Made by a program: the position numbers and the translations under genes | Shown here: positions 10,766-21,316 of the stretch, in pieces | Numbering within the stretch: the first letter of the stretch is position 1 | Layout of the letters: the number at the start of each line of letters is the position of its first letter | Notes under the pieces: model-generated | The model's input: only the letters and a program-made list of their open reading frames with translations | The model's database searches: none | What the model was told of the DNA's origin: nothing | NCBI RefSeq assembly: GCF_004359215.1 | Contig: NC_090613.1 | Coordinates: forward strand, 1,461,562-1,525,561 | Length of the DNA stretch: 64,000 bases | Direction of reading: 5' to 3' | Source: Bremia lactucae | Taxonomy: Eukaryota > Oomycota > Peronosporomycetes > Peronosporales > Peronosporaceae

Positions 10766-11996
10766 TGCACCGCTTCGCACAGAGACACTGGCTGTATAAG
10801 TTGAACAAGGTAACGTAAATTGTGTATTTACATTTTATGGAACAAATTTGTCAGAAAAATAAATTGAAGGTTTTTTAAGTTCGAATATGATTTAAATTTA
10901 TATAAAAATAATCACTTTTCGCTAACCACCATTTTAAGAACTATTTAAAATATTAGGATTGAACGTACTTTCTCTCGCATTCCGACGAACGCTGTAGCGG
11001 AGAAACCTCGCTCCTAAAGTCAGAGGAAGACTTTCAGGCTCAGAGAGTCACTTAGAGACCGAAGGAAACATCAAAAAGCGTCATAGATTGATCGTCGAAA
11101 GCTCGTTTCAGCACGCAATGCCACCAATATCTTCGGCAGTCCAGCATGCTAACATTTTACTATGGCCGAGTAGTCTATTGAATTTATGGCTTTAACAACT
11201 CAGAGTCGCAAACCATTAAAGCTTAGGGAATCCTTGTTTAAGGGATTCATGGGTTCGTAGAACCAAGTGGTAACTAGCGCCCTTGGGATATACTTTAGAA
11301 AGGCTTTTATCTCTTACAGACCAATGCGCAAGCCTTAGAAAAGAACTTAACGCTTTAAAATCAAAAGGCAAAATGCACTTTATTCAATTATTTAAATCTA
11401 AGAACCTTACCCTAGCTAAATTAAAATAGATTTTGGCCGCCGGATTTATATCTGGCGGCGACTACATTTGTTACCCAAAATAAATGGGATTTATGTAACT
11501 AACTATTTTAGAATAGGATAAAAGGGTATTTAACCCATAAAGTAAATTTACCACAACAACGGTTCTCCTACCGATATGTGCGCAACGAAGTGCCAAACCC
11601 TAATCTTTCAATTTTATCGACTTGCGTTCATAGATTCGTTTAACATATCCGTAGCATCGTTGTCCCTGATGGCATTCACTGAAAAGGTTAAATGTACTGA
11701 GCGCTAAACACTGCTCGAGAGGTGTCGGAAACTTGAAAATCTTTCAGCAGTCCAATGACCGTCACTACGCCGCAAGAATTAAGCTTTTTTAATGACATGC
11801 TGCAGAAGCCTCAATCCATCGCCTCGTTTCGGTTTAAAAACAGAAAATTTTTGTGCAGGCGACTTAGCAAATCACATTTTTTTTTAATCATTACCACTGC
11901 TAAAGGTCAATGTTCACGCGACGAAGAGCGACAAGAATGAGTTTTGACAATATTCGCCATTCAACGCAAAACGATTTATTTTTACGCCAGCGCAAG
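10766..11996. repeat. Intergenic AT-rich segment with a degenerate dispersed repeat
   Basis: 1.2 kb upstream of the second GT71 gene without convincing ORFs. At about 10988-11055 a stretch around GTAGCGGAG-AACCTCGCTCCT and GTCAGAGGAAGACTT closely matches 31212-31280. At 11340-11390 the reverse complement matches 31094-31140 (TTGATTTTA-AGCGTTAAG). The two parts lie in opposite relative orientation, so an old repeat of unknown class has been rearranged here. Confidence 0.55.
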
Positions 11997-12548
11997 TGTA
12001 ACAGGCTAGAGTTGCCCTAATGTCACACAGTTCCCGTTAAGTACATTAGGTGTACTTAAGGGGATAGTCAATTACTAAATAATAGTAATTAGACCCAACA
12101 CTCGGGTGTGGCGCACATTTGTGACCAACCCTTGTGGATGTGATGCACATGGGTGCATTCACATTAGAAGAGATGACGCCCAGCGTCATCCGTGATGACG
12201 GCTAGCGTCATCCGTTACGCGAGGTATCTAGAAAGATACGCTCGCAATACATATTAAGTGCTATCTATAGAGATGACATTTTAATTGGTAAAATAGGTAT
12301 TTATATTTGATACGATTAAATATAAATCAGTCTGGAAACTACTTCCTACTTGGTAAGTGCGCACGAGGAGCCGGATTACCGCTCCCATGACGACACTTAA
12401 CCAGAGTACTTAGTGCGTTGGATGAGGTCGCTAACGCCCACTACAACTACCTCACTGCACGCAAGAGACGCAGGTTAAACCGCTTTTTCACTCTGCTAGG
12501 GTGTGTGTCTAAGTAGAGCGTGGCCGCATTACGACGTGCCCGCCTGCA
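11997..12548 (+). repeat. Solo LTR of family A
   Basis: 552 bp in plus orientation, starting TGTAACAGGC and ending CGCCTGCA, matching the A1, A2 and A3 LTRs along its length, with a local duplication of the GATGACG-CTAGCGTCATCCG motif near 12172-12210 that makes it longer. No internal element sequence flanks it. The bases on either side (GCAAG and GTATT) do not form a target duplication, so it may result from unequal recombination or have diverged flanks. Confidence 0.88.
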
Positions 12549-12630
12549 GTATTAGTTATAATTAAGTTAGCATTAACAGATAGAAAGAAGAGAAACTTCA
12601 TTATATTAATACAGTAATCATTTGACCCTC
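12549..12630 (+). repeat. Fragment of family B LTR
   Basis: GTATTAGTTATAATTAAGTT and the following bases, down to TTATATTAATACAGT, match the interior of the B2 3' LTR around 30301-30370. The solo family A LTR therefore probably landed in or beside an older family B LTR, of which only this tail is left. It lies within 220 bp of the next gene's start and may supply part of its upstream region. Confidence 0.6.
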
Positions 12631-12763
12631 TTTAAATTTTTCGCACGCCTTCACAAAACTTTTTTACGACGCGCGTCCGTCACATTTTGTGACCAAAATA
12701 TCAAGTCAGATTCCTATTTAAAAAGTTTGGCTTGACAATCAAATTCGAGAGAAAATTTTGCGA

Positions 12764-13912
12764 ATGAGCCACTATAGGTTGCAAAATCATTTTTGCTATG
12801 ACCAGGGCGTGTCAGCGGACCACTTCAACTATATGGAAAGCATGCCATTTCCGCAATCGTCTAGTCTTGCGCGCTCAATCTCAACAATGCGTCCATTTGT
12901 CGCATCGGCATCCACTTCCTCGGATGCTGCCAGTGCACCTGAGAGCGATGTCACCACATCACCCCATTTGCCCTCTCGTCCAAGTTGCGAATGGACCGAG
13001 TGGGAGGAAACGTTTGGCAGCTTGAATCCAGCCGCAGATGGCCTTGCAAGCGCAAACGCTTCTTTGGACTTGGAATTGGACGAATACTTGCTTGCTACGG
13101 CTGAAGACTTCCTCGAGCCCTTTGCAAACATCGATTTCACACCCGACTCGCCCATTCTTGCGGCCGATCAGAGTTTAATATATGATCAGAAGCATTATTT
13201 TCAAATGCTGCAGATCCCGAGCATGGACACGAGCCTTGGCTTTGGCGCAGAGCTACATAATTTAGAGGCGTGCAAAGATAATGTACTTTTGCTGTCGACA
13301 GACCATACAATGCACAGCGATCGCAAGCGAAAAAGAGCGAAACCTGCAGGAGAGACTGACGCAGCGATAAAATTGAAGAGATCGAAACAATTTAACGCTA
13401 ACATTAAAAGCGCTAGCAAGGTCAAGGAGGCGGAGATTAGATACCAACGAAGGTATAACGTTTTGCATAGGATCTTAGAGGCTTGGAATACTGGAGGCAT
13501 TGAGGACATAGAGGAAATAGCGAATAGTGTCTACGAAAAGGATGTGACGCTCATCAGTCCTGACATTTCTGAGGGTCTGCACGGTCTCGAGGCTGTGTTG
13601 TCCCACTGGAATCTGCTTCTGGATGCATTTCCCGATGGAATAATGGAGGAATACGTCATTCAGCGCGAAGGTTGCAATGAAGAGCTTTTGGCCACGTGGA
13701 CCTTTAGTGGTACACAGATCTATCCTTTTCTTGGCGTGCAGCCACGCCATGAGAAGATCTGCATCAGCGGAAAGTCCCTCTTCACCTTCGAGGGGGACAA
13801 AATTCGGCAGATGGTGCTGTCGTGGAACCATCGCGAGACATTGCTCTTACTAATGGGCTTACAGCCGGATAAGCCTAGCTCTGTCGTTTTCCATACAAGT
13901 GCGCGATCATGA
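12764..13912 (+). CDS. Nuclear-type protein with C-terminal SnoaL/NTF2-like domain
   Basis: 382 residues, intronless. The start is the ATG at 12764; the upstream in-frame TTG is not used. Residues 1-180 are Ser/Ala/acidic and look disordered. Two basic clusters follow (DRKRKRAKPAG near 187 and KLKRSKQFN near 205), typical of a nuclear localisation signal. From about 229 the sequence RRYNVLHRILEAWNTGGIEDI through PHEKICISGKSLFTFEGDKI and VLSWNHRETLLLLMGL has the length and strand pattern of a SnoaL-like (NTF2-fold) domain. Such folds are used both as enzymes and as ligand or protein-binding modules; no catalytic residues can be assigned. A transcription-associated role is inference from the basic clusters only. 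Confidence 0.72.
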   Translation: MSHYRLQNHFCYDQGVSADHFNYMESMPFPQSSSLARSISTMRPFVASASTSSDAASAPESDVTTSPHLPSRPSCEWTEWEETFGSLNPAADGLASANASLDLELDEYLLATAEDFLEPFANIDFTPDSPILAADQSLIYDQKHYFQMLQIPSMDTSLGFGAELHNLEACKDNVLLLSTDHTMHSDRKRKRAKPAGETDAAIKLKRSKQFNANIKSASKVKEAEIRYQRRYNVLHRILEAWNTGGIEDIEEIANSVYEKDVTLISPDISEGLHGLEAVLSHWNLLLDAFPDGIMEEYVIQREGCNEELLATWTFSGTQIYPFLGVQPRHEKICISGKSLFTFEGDKIRQMVLSWNHRETLLLLMGLQPDKPSSVVFHTSARS

Positions 13913-14514
13913 ACACCGCGCTGCTTAATTCGTGTGCAGATTATTTTGTGCCAACTTGTGCATTACTGGAGCTGAGTTTATAAGTACATTTTTAATCACT
14001 TAAAAGTTTAGCTAGCATCTGACACATTGACATTGATCCTTATCTATACCCTCCTCTTCTAGAAAGACATAAATCTGAAGTTGGGTTTCGTGTATCCCGA
14101 AATTTCACAAAAGTGGACCAGATTTAAAGGTGCTTGTGCGTCGAGAGACATGTTCCATATTAGAGGGCGTTCTGGTGTAGCGCCCTAATAAGCGGCTCGG
14201 TAGAACGCCTGTCATAATATATCCACCAACAGTAGTTACGTGCTTTGACAGATCTCTCGTTCCATATTCAACTAACTAATTGGGTCTATCCATTAATTTC
14301 GGCAAAATATGTTCCGTTTAGTGCAATAAAAAGCGTAAGAGCCATAGGACAAGTTTCGTTCTAAGTGCACTCTGTACCAATGCCAAAAACGTGAAAACGG
14401 TACATTTATCTGTAAGACGCAAAGCCGAGTTTGAAATTATGACCCTTTAGCTCAAAATTAAACGGCCATTGGCCGAAGAACTAGGAGGTCGATCCTGTCA
14501 GCGCCCTAGCATTA
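13913..14514. other. Intergenic between convergent genes
   Basis: 602 bp between the 3' ends of the SnoaL-like gene (plus strand) and the methyltransferase gene (minus strand). It should hold both 3' untranslated regions. I see no ORF, RNA gene or repeat in it. Confidence 0.5.
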
Positions 14515-16597
14515 TCATATTTTCTTCTCTTGGTGTTGGAGGAGATATATCCGACCAGGAATGGGCTCGCCGCTCTCTTTGCGCACTCGAACATCTTGTT
14601 GGATAGCTACATCAAAACCCCATCGACAAACCAGATTCATTATGTACTCGTGCGAGTGCTGAAATCGACCCGAATTTGCCAAGCGAAAGCCGGCCAACAA
14701 TTCAGTCGTTTCGTCACTGGCATATTCAATGGGCAACAGCTCAATAGAGAATGCCATCCAGCCCGTAGAGAGGCGAAGTTTACGCGCACACAGCTCAAAC
14801 ACCTCCTCTAATGCACCAACATATATCCAGACGTCAGCAGAAATTAAAAGATCCAAAGAATTATCTTCGCATGACTCCAGGAATGGTACTATGTCAGCAG
14901 CTGTTCAAACAAAAGAGCGATAAATTGATTGTTTGTACAATTCCATAAAGATGAAGGAAACAATTCGTCGTACTATGCAATTCATCGTAATTTCCCTCAT
15001 CACGTGTTTTCTTTATCATCAAGGGCGAGATGTCAACCTACAAACCAACAAGTTCATCAATCCAAATTCATCCCAATCGTTAAAGCATTCCTACCCCAAT
15101 AAGATATTTTACGTGCGGACGTAGGAGGCGACCGCAAAGGCCAGTACCGCAGCCAACGTCAGCTACAATCCATTCTGGCGCAGCTGTAGAGTATTTTGAA
15201 GGAAACCCAGGCGGTGATACAAGTGTCAAAGCCTTAACAAGTTGCCACGGCACTCGGTACTTTAAATGTGCAATAACTTTTTCCTCAAAACAGTCGGCAA
15301 GCTCATCGAAGACCTTAGCAACATAAGCAGGGGCGGCTTTTTTAATACTGGTAGCACCATTTAGTGTTGCAAGTGCGTGAACTGCTCGGACGTGGCTATC
15401 ACGATTTGCTGTGATAATTGTTTTATATCCTGACACGACAAGGTCAGGCTCTTCTTGATAATAGACAGATCTGTGTTGGAAACATTACGAATAAGTATAC
15501 AAATGGTCAAAATGCCCATCAACACACATGATCGTACCGAAGAACAGTATGTGCCACTGAGTCACTGTCGTCTAATGTGACAACGCGCAGCATGCTAGCC
15601 ACGGCAAAGTAAGTCTCACCTATTACAGTAAAATGATGAGCTTGCTTTGAGTATGTGAGATTACAAGATCAAAAAAAAGTCTGCTTACATACCGATCGTA
15701 TGCAAAATGACGGCAAGGTTAAAATTGGCTTTTGGACACGTTGGACAATGCAACAAGACCCTCACGAACATTGACAGGGCTGAGTAAAATTGGCCGGTTT
15801 CGTAAAGTTGCAAGGCCTCATTGCGCATATGTACAAGTACTGGGTCATCAACTTTAAGAAAATTAAAAGTCTTGGCATTTTCACAGGCATCTCGGAGTCT
15901 CCAGAATGGTCGAAGTGCTTCACAAGCAACAACTGAGACTCCGTGGCTCCTCAACAGCTGACAAAGCAAATTCCCTGTTGACATCATGCAGCTGCAAGAG
16001 TCAATTCCAGCAATACAGCGAATATCTATCACAATCACATATAACTTACACGGAGATTCGGCCATGTCCTCAGTAGACAAACAATATTTTTGACAAATTT
16101 CGTTCTGAATGTCGACACGGATAATTTAATCACATACTGGTCTTCCGCTTCAAAAAGATTATTGCTTACATACTTCGAGCAATGCTAACGACTCCAGAGT
16201 TAGAGCTTGTCCTTGAGCACCCATGAGGACGCACGCCGGTAGAGCCTTCACATTATAGTGTTTGCACAATGAACGAAATATTCTAGCAGAAGCAACAAGC
16301 CAGAGCATAATGCACTTATACAAAGTAAGTATGATGTAATGCTTTATCGTACACTGGTTCAAGCTTCTGCCCTTTCGTGTTGTTGCTGTCACCTAAATCT
16401 TCATCTTCACCAATCCGGCGAATTTCCACCAATTCGATCAAAGGCTGCTGCAAGCAAAGAGCACTGATTCCGCCTAGAATCAGACGAAGCCGAGGGAGGA
16501 CTAATGCGTCAGCAGATTGCACCCATGCACTAGTAAAGTACGCAAGCGTGTACGGCGCTGTGCCGCTGTCAATCAGTCGAACGTTTTGAGCTTTCAT
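14515..16597 (-). CDS. TPR-containing SAM-dependent methyltransferase, seven exons
   Basis: Spliced model on the minus strand: 16597-16322, 16245-16174, 15957-15693, 15619-15538, 15470-15095, 15037-14974, 14900-14515, giving 506 residues with every junction in frame and GT...AG ends (donors GTATAAG, GTATGTAAG, GTATGTAAG, GTACGAT, GTAGGAA, GTACGAC). Exons 3-4 encode TPR helices (RNEALQLYETGQFYSAL, KANFNLAVILHTIG joined to ETYFAVASMLRVVTLDD). Exon 5 has the class I motif VADVGCGTGLCG, exon 6 continues GVDISPLMIKKTRDEGNYDEL, and exon 7 has DLLISADVWIYVGALEEVF. This TPR-plus-methyltransferase order resembles the COG4976 group. The N-terminal 115 residues are unrecognised, and the third exon start is uncertain: another acceptor about 24 bp upstream would give a premature stop. 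Substrate unknown. The gene is divergent from TOM40, about 170 bp between start codons. Confidence 0.75.
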
Positions 16598-16771
16598 TAT
16601 TGTTAAAGCACCATTTGACTGGTCAAAAATTGTTGTCAATCAAGATATAATTGGTTAAAACTGCTTTAATTCATGCTGGGCGAGCCGCTCAATCGATCTC
16701 CAGTCAACACTGGAAGCCTCGTGCTGTTTATTCGCCCAATCCTAGTGTGTCTTATTTGTCTGCCCGTCATC

Positions 16772-17799
16772 ATGGGTAGTGCACCGAGCAAGAATGAGTG
16801 CGCATCCAGCAAGAAATATTCTGTGCTTGCAACGAGTGTAACTCCTGTACGTATAGGTCTCTGATACATTCGCCTTTCAACACCTGAACCGGAATCGTTC
16901 TGTAGGACGAAGACTTGCCCGTCTATATGCAACAGGTAGAGCAAATTGAAAAGGATCAATCGAAGTTGCCGAACCCAGGCCTCTATGAAAATGCTCCAAA
17001 TGAGCTCAAAGGCCCCGTTAGTCCAGACGTTTTCGATGGCTTTCGCTTTGACTTTACGCGCATCTTAGGTCAAAGCTGCTCCACTTCACACTCGTTCCTG
17101 CTAGGCACACCCATGATACCCGGTGGTCTATACCAATTTGGCGCCAACGTTGTGATGGGCAACCCCATGGATCCACCTACCTTTCTAATGAGCAAGATCA
17201 CACCGGACGGGTATCTCGACGCTCGCTGGAATCAGAAACTATCAAACAATTGGAAGATGCGGGCCAAGGCACAGCTTAAAAATGAAGAGCATGGATCTCA
17301 GGCTCTTGCTGACTTTGACTACACTGGAGATGATTTTACGTGGAACATGAAAATCTCTAATGGTCCGCTTTTTGGGGTCAGCTACCTGCAGAGTGTCATG
17401 CCGAACCTTGCTCTTGGTGTCGAGGCGTACTATCACGGCAAGCATCGTAAGGTTATATCAGCGTACGCTGGTAAGTGGACGGACCGCGATTGGGTAGGCA
17501 TGGCCACGTATGGTGCCATGGGTACGCTGCAGCTGGCATACCTGCGCAAGGTGGGCCATCGAATTCGTTATGGCTCTGAACTCGTGTATAATCACGCTTC
17601 GGGTGAAGCACAGACCACTTGTGGAGTGGAAATGGATCTAGGTCAGACACGGTTTGTGTCCAGTGTGGACTCGACTTACCGCGTGGCTACAAGCATCGAG
17701 TCGCGTGTGTTGCCCAACTTTGTGCTATCATTGTCTGCTGAGGGTTTTCCACTCAAGGACGACTTCAAATTTGGCTATGGCGCACAGCTTTCATTCTAA
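16772..17799 (+). CDS. TOM40: Mitochondrial import receptor TOM40, beta-barrel channel
   Basis: Two exons, 16772-16837 and 16906-17799, with a 68 bp intron (GTAACT...CTGTAG), giving 319 residues, the usual TOM40 size. The N-terminus (MGSAPSK, then DEDLPVYMQQVEQIEK) is followed by the Porin_3 barrel from about residue 55: DGFRFDFTRILGQSCSTSHS, YQFGANVVMGNP, SKITPDGYLDARWNQKLS and LALGVEAYYHG fit TOM40 better than VDAC. The product is the outer-membrane pore through which precursor proteins enter mitochondria. No cleavable presequence is seen, as expected for an outer-membrane barrel. An upstream in-frame ATG at 16673 would add a hydrophobic stretch; I prefer 16772 because the shorter form matches the family. 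Confidence 0.9.
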
Positions 17800-18452
17800 A
17801 TTTAATGTCCCAACGCAGTTCAAGTAGTACGACTGCAAGGGTCAGCAGCATATGGTCGGTATTGAGGGGTGCACAAGATATTCTGTAGCCTCGCCTCGAG
17901 TATTCGTCGTCTAGAGTACAAAAGCAGATTTCATTTTTATTGACTATTTGCATTGATATGATAAAGCGAGTTGCCAAATTAACAGAGTGTGATGTAAACG
18001 GGCAATTTTACAGGAGGATAAGCGTAACTATCAGCTAAGACAAGTGCTATATCACCCTTTTTCCTTAAATTCACACCCTTTATTATTTGTGCGAGGGAGG
18101 TGGACTGTTTCGATTCTACAATAATAATAAAATATTAATAAAACCACCCTTTCAAAACTACTATCATATCTTCTTCTCCCGCGCCATTCGGTTGAGTTTT
18201 CAGCCGGAAGCAGCTTTATGTAACGCGTGTTACGAAGCTCTATGCTCACCACACAGATTCCTTTGAACCTGATTGGGGCACCCTGAAAAGCTTTTCGCTA
18301 TGCCGCTGGATCCTCTCGAAATTATGTGATAAAACCTTTCTGGTGTACACGATTGATCCAATAAACCAAACATTTTTACGATTAGAATTCTTTAATGATG
18401 AGGCTCTGAATGCATAACTTCTAAAAACCAGAAGTTTTTTAAACGATGCTTT
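17800..18452. other. Intergenic, tail to tail
   Basis: 653 bp between the 3' ends of TOM40 and alpha-actinin, AT-rich, with AATAATAATAAAATATTAATAAA near 18118-18141 that could hold polyadenylation signals for either gene. No ORF or RNA gene is supported. Confidence 0.5.
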
Positions 18453-21316
18453 CTACAAACTGAAAATAAAGTCTGTAAATTTCGCCGTGTCAACCGTTTT
18501 CGTGTCGTCATCAAGCAGTTTTGGCGCATGCTTCATGATAAACTCGATTTGGGACGCGTCAAAACGCTCATGAATCAATTCGTACGTGAGTTCTTCACCC
18601 GTGAGAATGTCCAACGCTTCATAAACGTCATCCTTAGAGGAGCCGCTCTGTAGCTGCTCTGTGCAGAACGTGGCAAACCCATCGAATGAAATCTCATCGT
18701 TGTCTTCCTCGTCGATCTTGTCGAAGTAGTCGTGGCAGTCATCTTCGCTCAGACTTAAACCAAGACCCTTACAAGCCATAATAAACTCATCGCGAGCAAG
18801 TACACCATCATTGTCCAGGTCAAAGTGGTCAAAAACCTCCTTAATCTCTTTGGCCTGCTGAGGAGTTAGACTGCCGACCTCACTTAAAGCCAACTCCATT
18901 TCAAGCGATTTGACTCGGTCGCGGACAGCCGTCTCAAGCGACGTAAATTGTGCTCGGAGACCGTGAATTGTGTCTGTTGTGAATGGATTTGTGTGCACCT
19001 GAAGCCGTTCAAGCTCTTCATGAATGCGTTCGAGTTTCTCCATATCCTCCGTAAGCGGTGTATCTATAGCATTTTCCGCGTCATCCTCTAATTGCACGGA
19101 CTTGATGTCCGTGACTTGGTCTCCTTCTTCATTCTCAGGAGCTACTGTGCCGTTAGCCGGCGACTCGGCACCGGTAATCTCGGGATCTTCAGGTTTTTCC
19201 CCTGTTTCATCCTCAAACACAGCAATGGTGTTCGAGCGGAATAGACGGTGACGCAGCAGCACCATGGAGCTAAATTGGTCCTTAAGCGAACCCTCGACAA
19301 CATTAATCAATTGCGTGCTCTGAGCGCAACGCTCTTTAATGCGTGCAGACAAGTTAGCAAACTCACGGCACACTTCGTCACGCTTCTCCACGTTTGCAAG
19401 TTCTTCTTCGTAGTAGCCACGTTTTTCGGCCAGCGAACCCAATAGCTTTTGCACACGCGCATTCGTCTTTTCAATCAGCGCTACGTCGCTCTCACGACCA
19501 GCTTCAGCGAGAATGTGCTTCTTCTCAACCAACTTTTCGTTTTCGCTTACTACAGCGTTTTGTACCTTGGGGACGAGCACAGTGTCAAATTGGTGTTTGG
19601 CAGCGACAACACCTGCAGTCGACACGTCTTGAAGCTTGGTGGCGGCCTCAATCTCCTCGTCCATCTCTTCTATGACGTACTTGAGGTTTCGCATCAGTGT
19701 CTTGGCATCCTTTGCAACGGCATCCATGTTTTGTTGCACACGAAGGCAATCTTGCAGGTTCGACTTTACTCCTTCCACCATTTCTTCTGCCATGGCAACG
19801 AACTTTTTCATCGCATCCACACGCTCGAGCGTTGCTTTTGTGTCATTATGTTCCTCGGACAGTCCATCCGCTTCAGTCACAACTGTAGCTAAGAGTTGCT
19901 TGTACCGTGGAAGCTCAATGTCTTGTAAGAAAGCAACGCTCTCAAGCTTTTCTTCCGCATCAGCCGTTGACGTGACGCGTAAATCCTCGGCAAAAAGAGA
20001 TAGCGCCTCTTTCTCTTTCGCCCACGACTCGACTTTTTCCAAGTCTTTCACCACCTTGGTCAAGAATATTTCCGTCTTTTGATAGCTTTCTAGGTTTTGA
20101 CGCAGCTTCAGCTCAAATGCCGTCTCTAGCTCGTCCAATTGTGCCTTGAGTGCTTGCAACTTTTCAATGGGAGGGTCCAAATTAGGCACCGCGCGTCCAT
20201 TGTTCTTGCAACTGGCAATCCAACGTCCAGCGCATCCTTCTACCGCCACAAATTGCGCTTCCCGAGGTGGTTTGTCGTTCTTTTTATAGTCCAGGTGACG
20301 AGACAAGGCCTCCTTTATGTCCGGAATATGGCGTGGCTGACTTAGTGTCTGAAAGCGCTCCGTCTGTTGCTGTAGCCACTCGTTAAGACCTGACGCGTTC
20401 TTGTCAAACTCAATAGCCAACTCCTGGTGGCGCTGTGCAATGTTTAGTGCCTTAGAAATAGTCGTCACGGCTTTCTTTTTCTGCACACCCGACGCGAACT
20501 CCTTGAAAAGTAACGACACGTACGTCGTGATACTTTTTTCATCTGGCTTTGCCTGTCCAGCCACATTTTCAACTTCCAATAGCTGCGGAATGCGAAGCTT
20601 TTCACGGGCAATATCAAATGCTAATTTAACATTCGTCTGGGCATCCTTGGGGTCCAGTGAATTGAAATCAATAAGAGTAGGTGCGTAGCGATGAATTAAG
20701 GCACAAAACGCCATACCATCAGCCCAGCTACCCGAAAAATTCTTCACCTCAATGGTGGGGTAATCAGCCAACGAGCGATTCACCCACAGCAGTAATCCGT
20801 CCTTTCCAGAGACGCCTTCTACGTCGATTTCAGCCACTTGAAAAGCCTTAATTAGAGTCCACATGAGGCCAAGTACCAGCTTGTTGTTGCCATCCAAAAT
20901 GTCAGAGGACCCAATGTTTGTCACATTTACATTCTTCTTTTGCATAAATGCAAAGGCAAAGTTGAGGTTCTCCATCTTTTGAATACGCATACGTGGCTTT
21001 TTGTTGAATTTCTGCCAGCAAACAAGATACATAACATTACTACGTGTAGCAAATACTACAACAGTATCCAACGAGTTACGTACGCGGCACACTTTCTCAC
21101 GGCAAATGATTTGAAGGAGAGAAATGAGGCGAATTCCGTCCTTTAGATCTTGGTACAGGTCATCGATTGTCATGCGCTTGCGCGACAGGTACGTGTTCGC
21201 CCACTACACATCAGAAAAGTTACCGTTAAATGTTCAAATTCTTTGTATTCGCATGAACGTACTCTAGTGAACGTGTTTTTCTGCACATCCACCCACTCTT
21301 CGTTGTAGCCAGCCAT
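18453..21316 (-). CDS. Alpha-actinin-like actin cross-linking protein
   Basis: Three exons on the minus strand: 21316-21263, 21203-21084 and 21011-18453 (introns 59 and 72 bp), 910 residues. The second intron stays in frame and would otherwise add 24 foreign residues inside the first calponin-homology domain; removing it restores REKVCR next to KFNKKPRMR, as in other actinins. Residues about 15-250 form two CH domains (FTRWANTYLSRKRM, DLKDGIRLISLLQ; LLLWVNRSLADYP, FSGSWADGMAFCALIH) that bind F-actin. About 260-740 is a helical rod of spectrin-repeat type. An EF-hand pair follows: DLDNDGVLARDE is canonical, and the second (DEEDNDEISFDG) also keeps its acidic ligands. The C-terminus (TYELIHERF onward) is the calcium-insensitive EF-hand pair. 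The protein should bundle actin filaments, possibly regulated by calcium. Confidence 0.92.

Noticed and set aside
10780..10780. Upstream start codon for the second GT71 gene
   Set aside because: The codon is GTG; the ATG at 10765 is the first plausible start. In the same way TTG at 12758 was dropped for ATG at 12764, and TTG at 16639 for ATG at 16597.
11997..12548. Left and right ends 5608-6109 and 11997-12548 as the two LTRs of one element enclosing the GT71 genes
   Set aside because: They are in opposite orientations, and the host genes between them have no element sequence; 11997-12548 is a separate solo LTR.
16772..17799. VDAC as identity of the porin
   Set aside because: The SKITPDGYLDARWNQKLS type strand, the extended N-terminus and the 319-residue length fit TOM40 better than the roughly 280-residue VDAC.
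20400..21011. Plus-strand ORFs inside the alpha-actinin gene (for example 19449-19892 and 19636-20082)
   Set aside because: They are shadows of a long, fully recognisable minus-strand coding exon.
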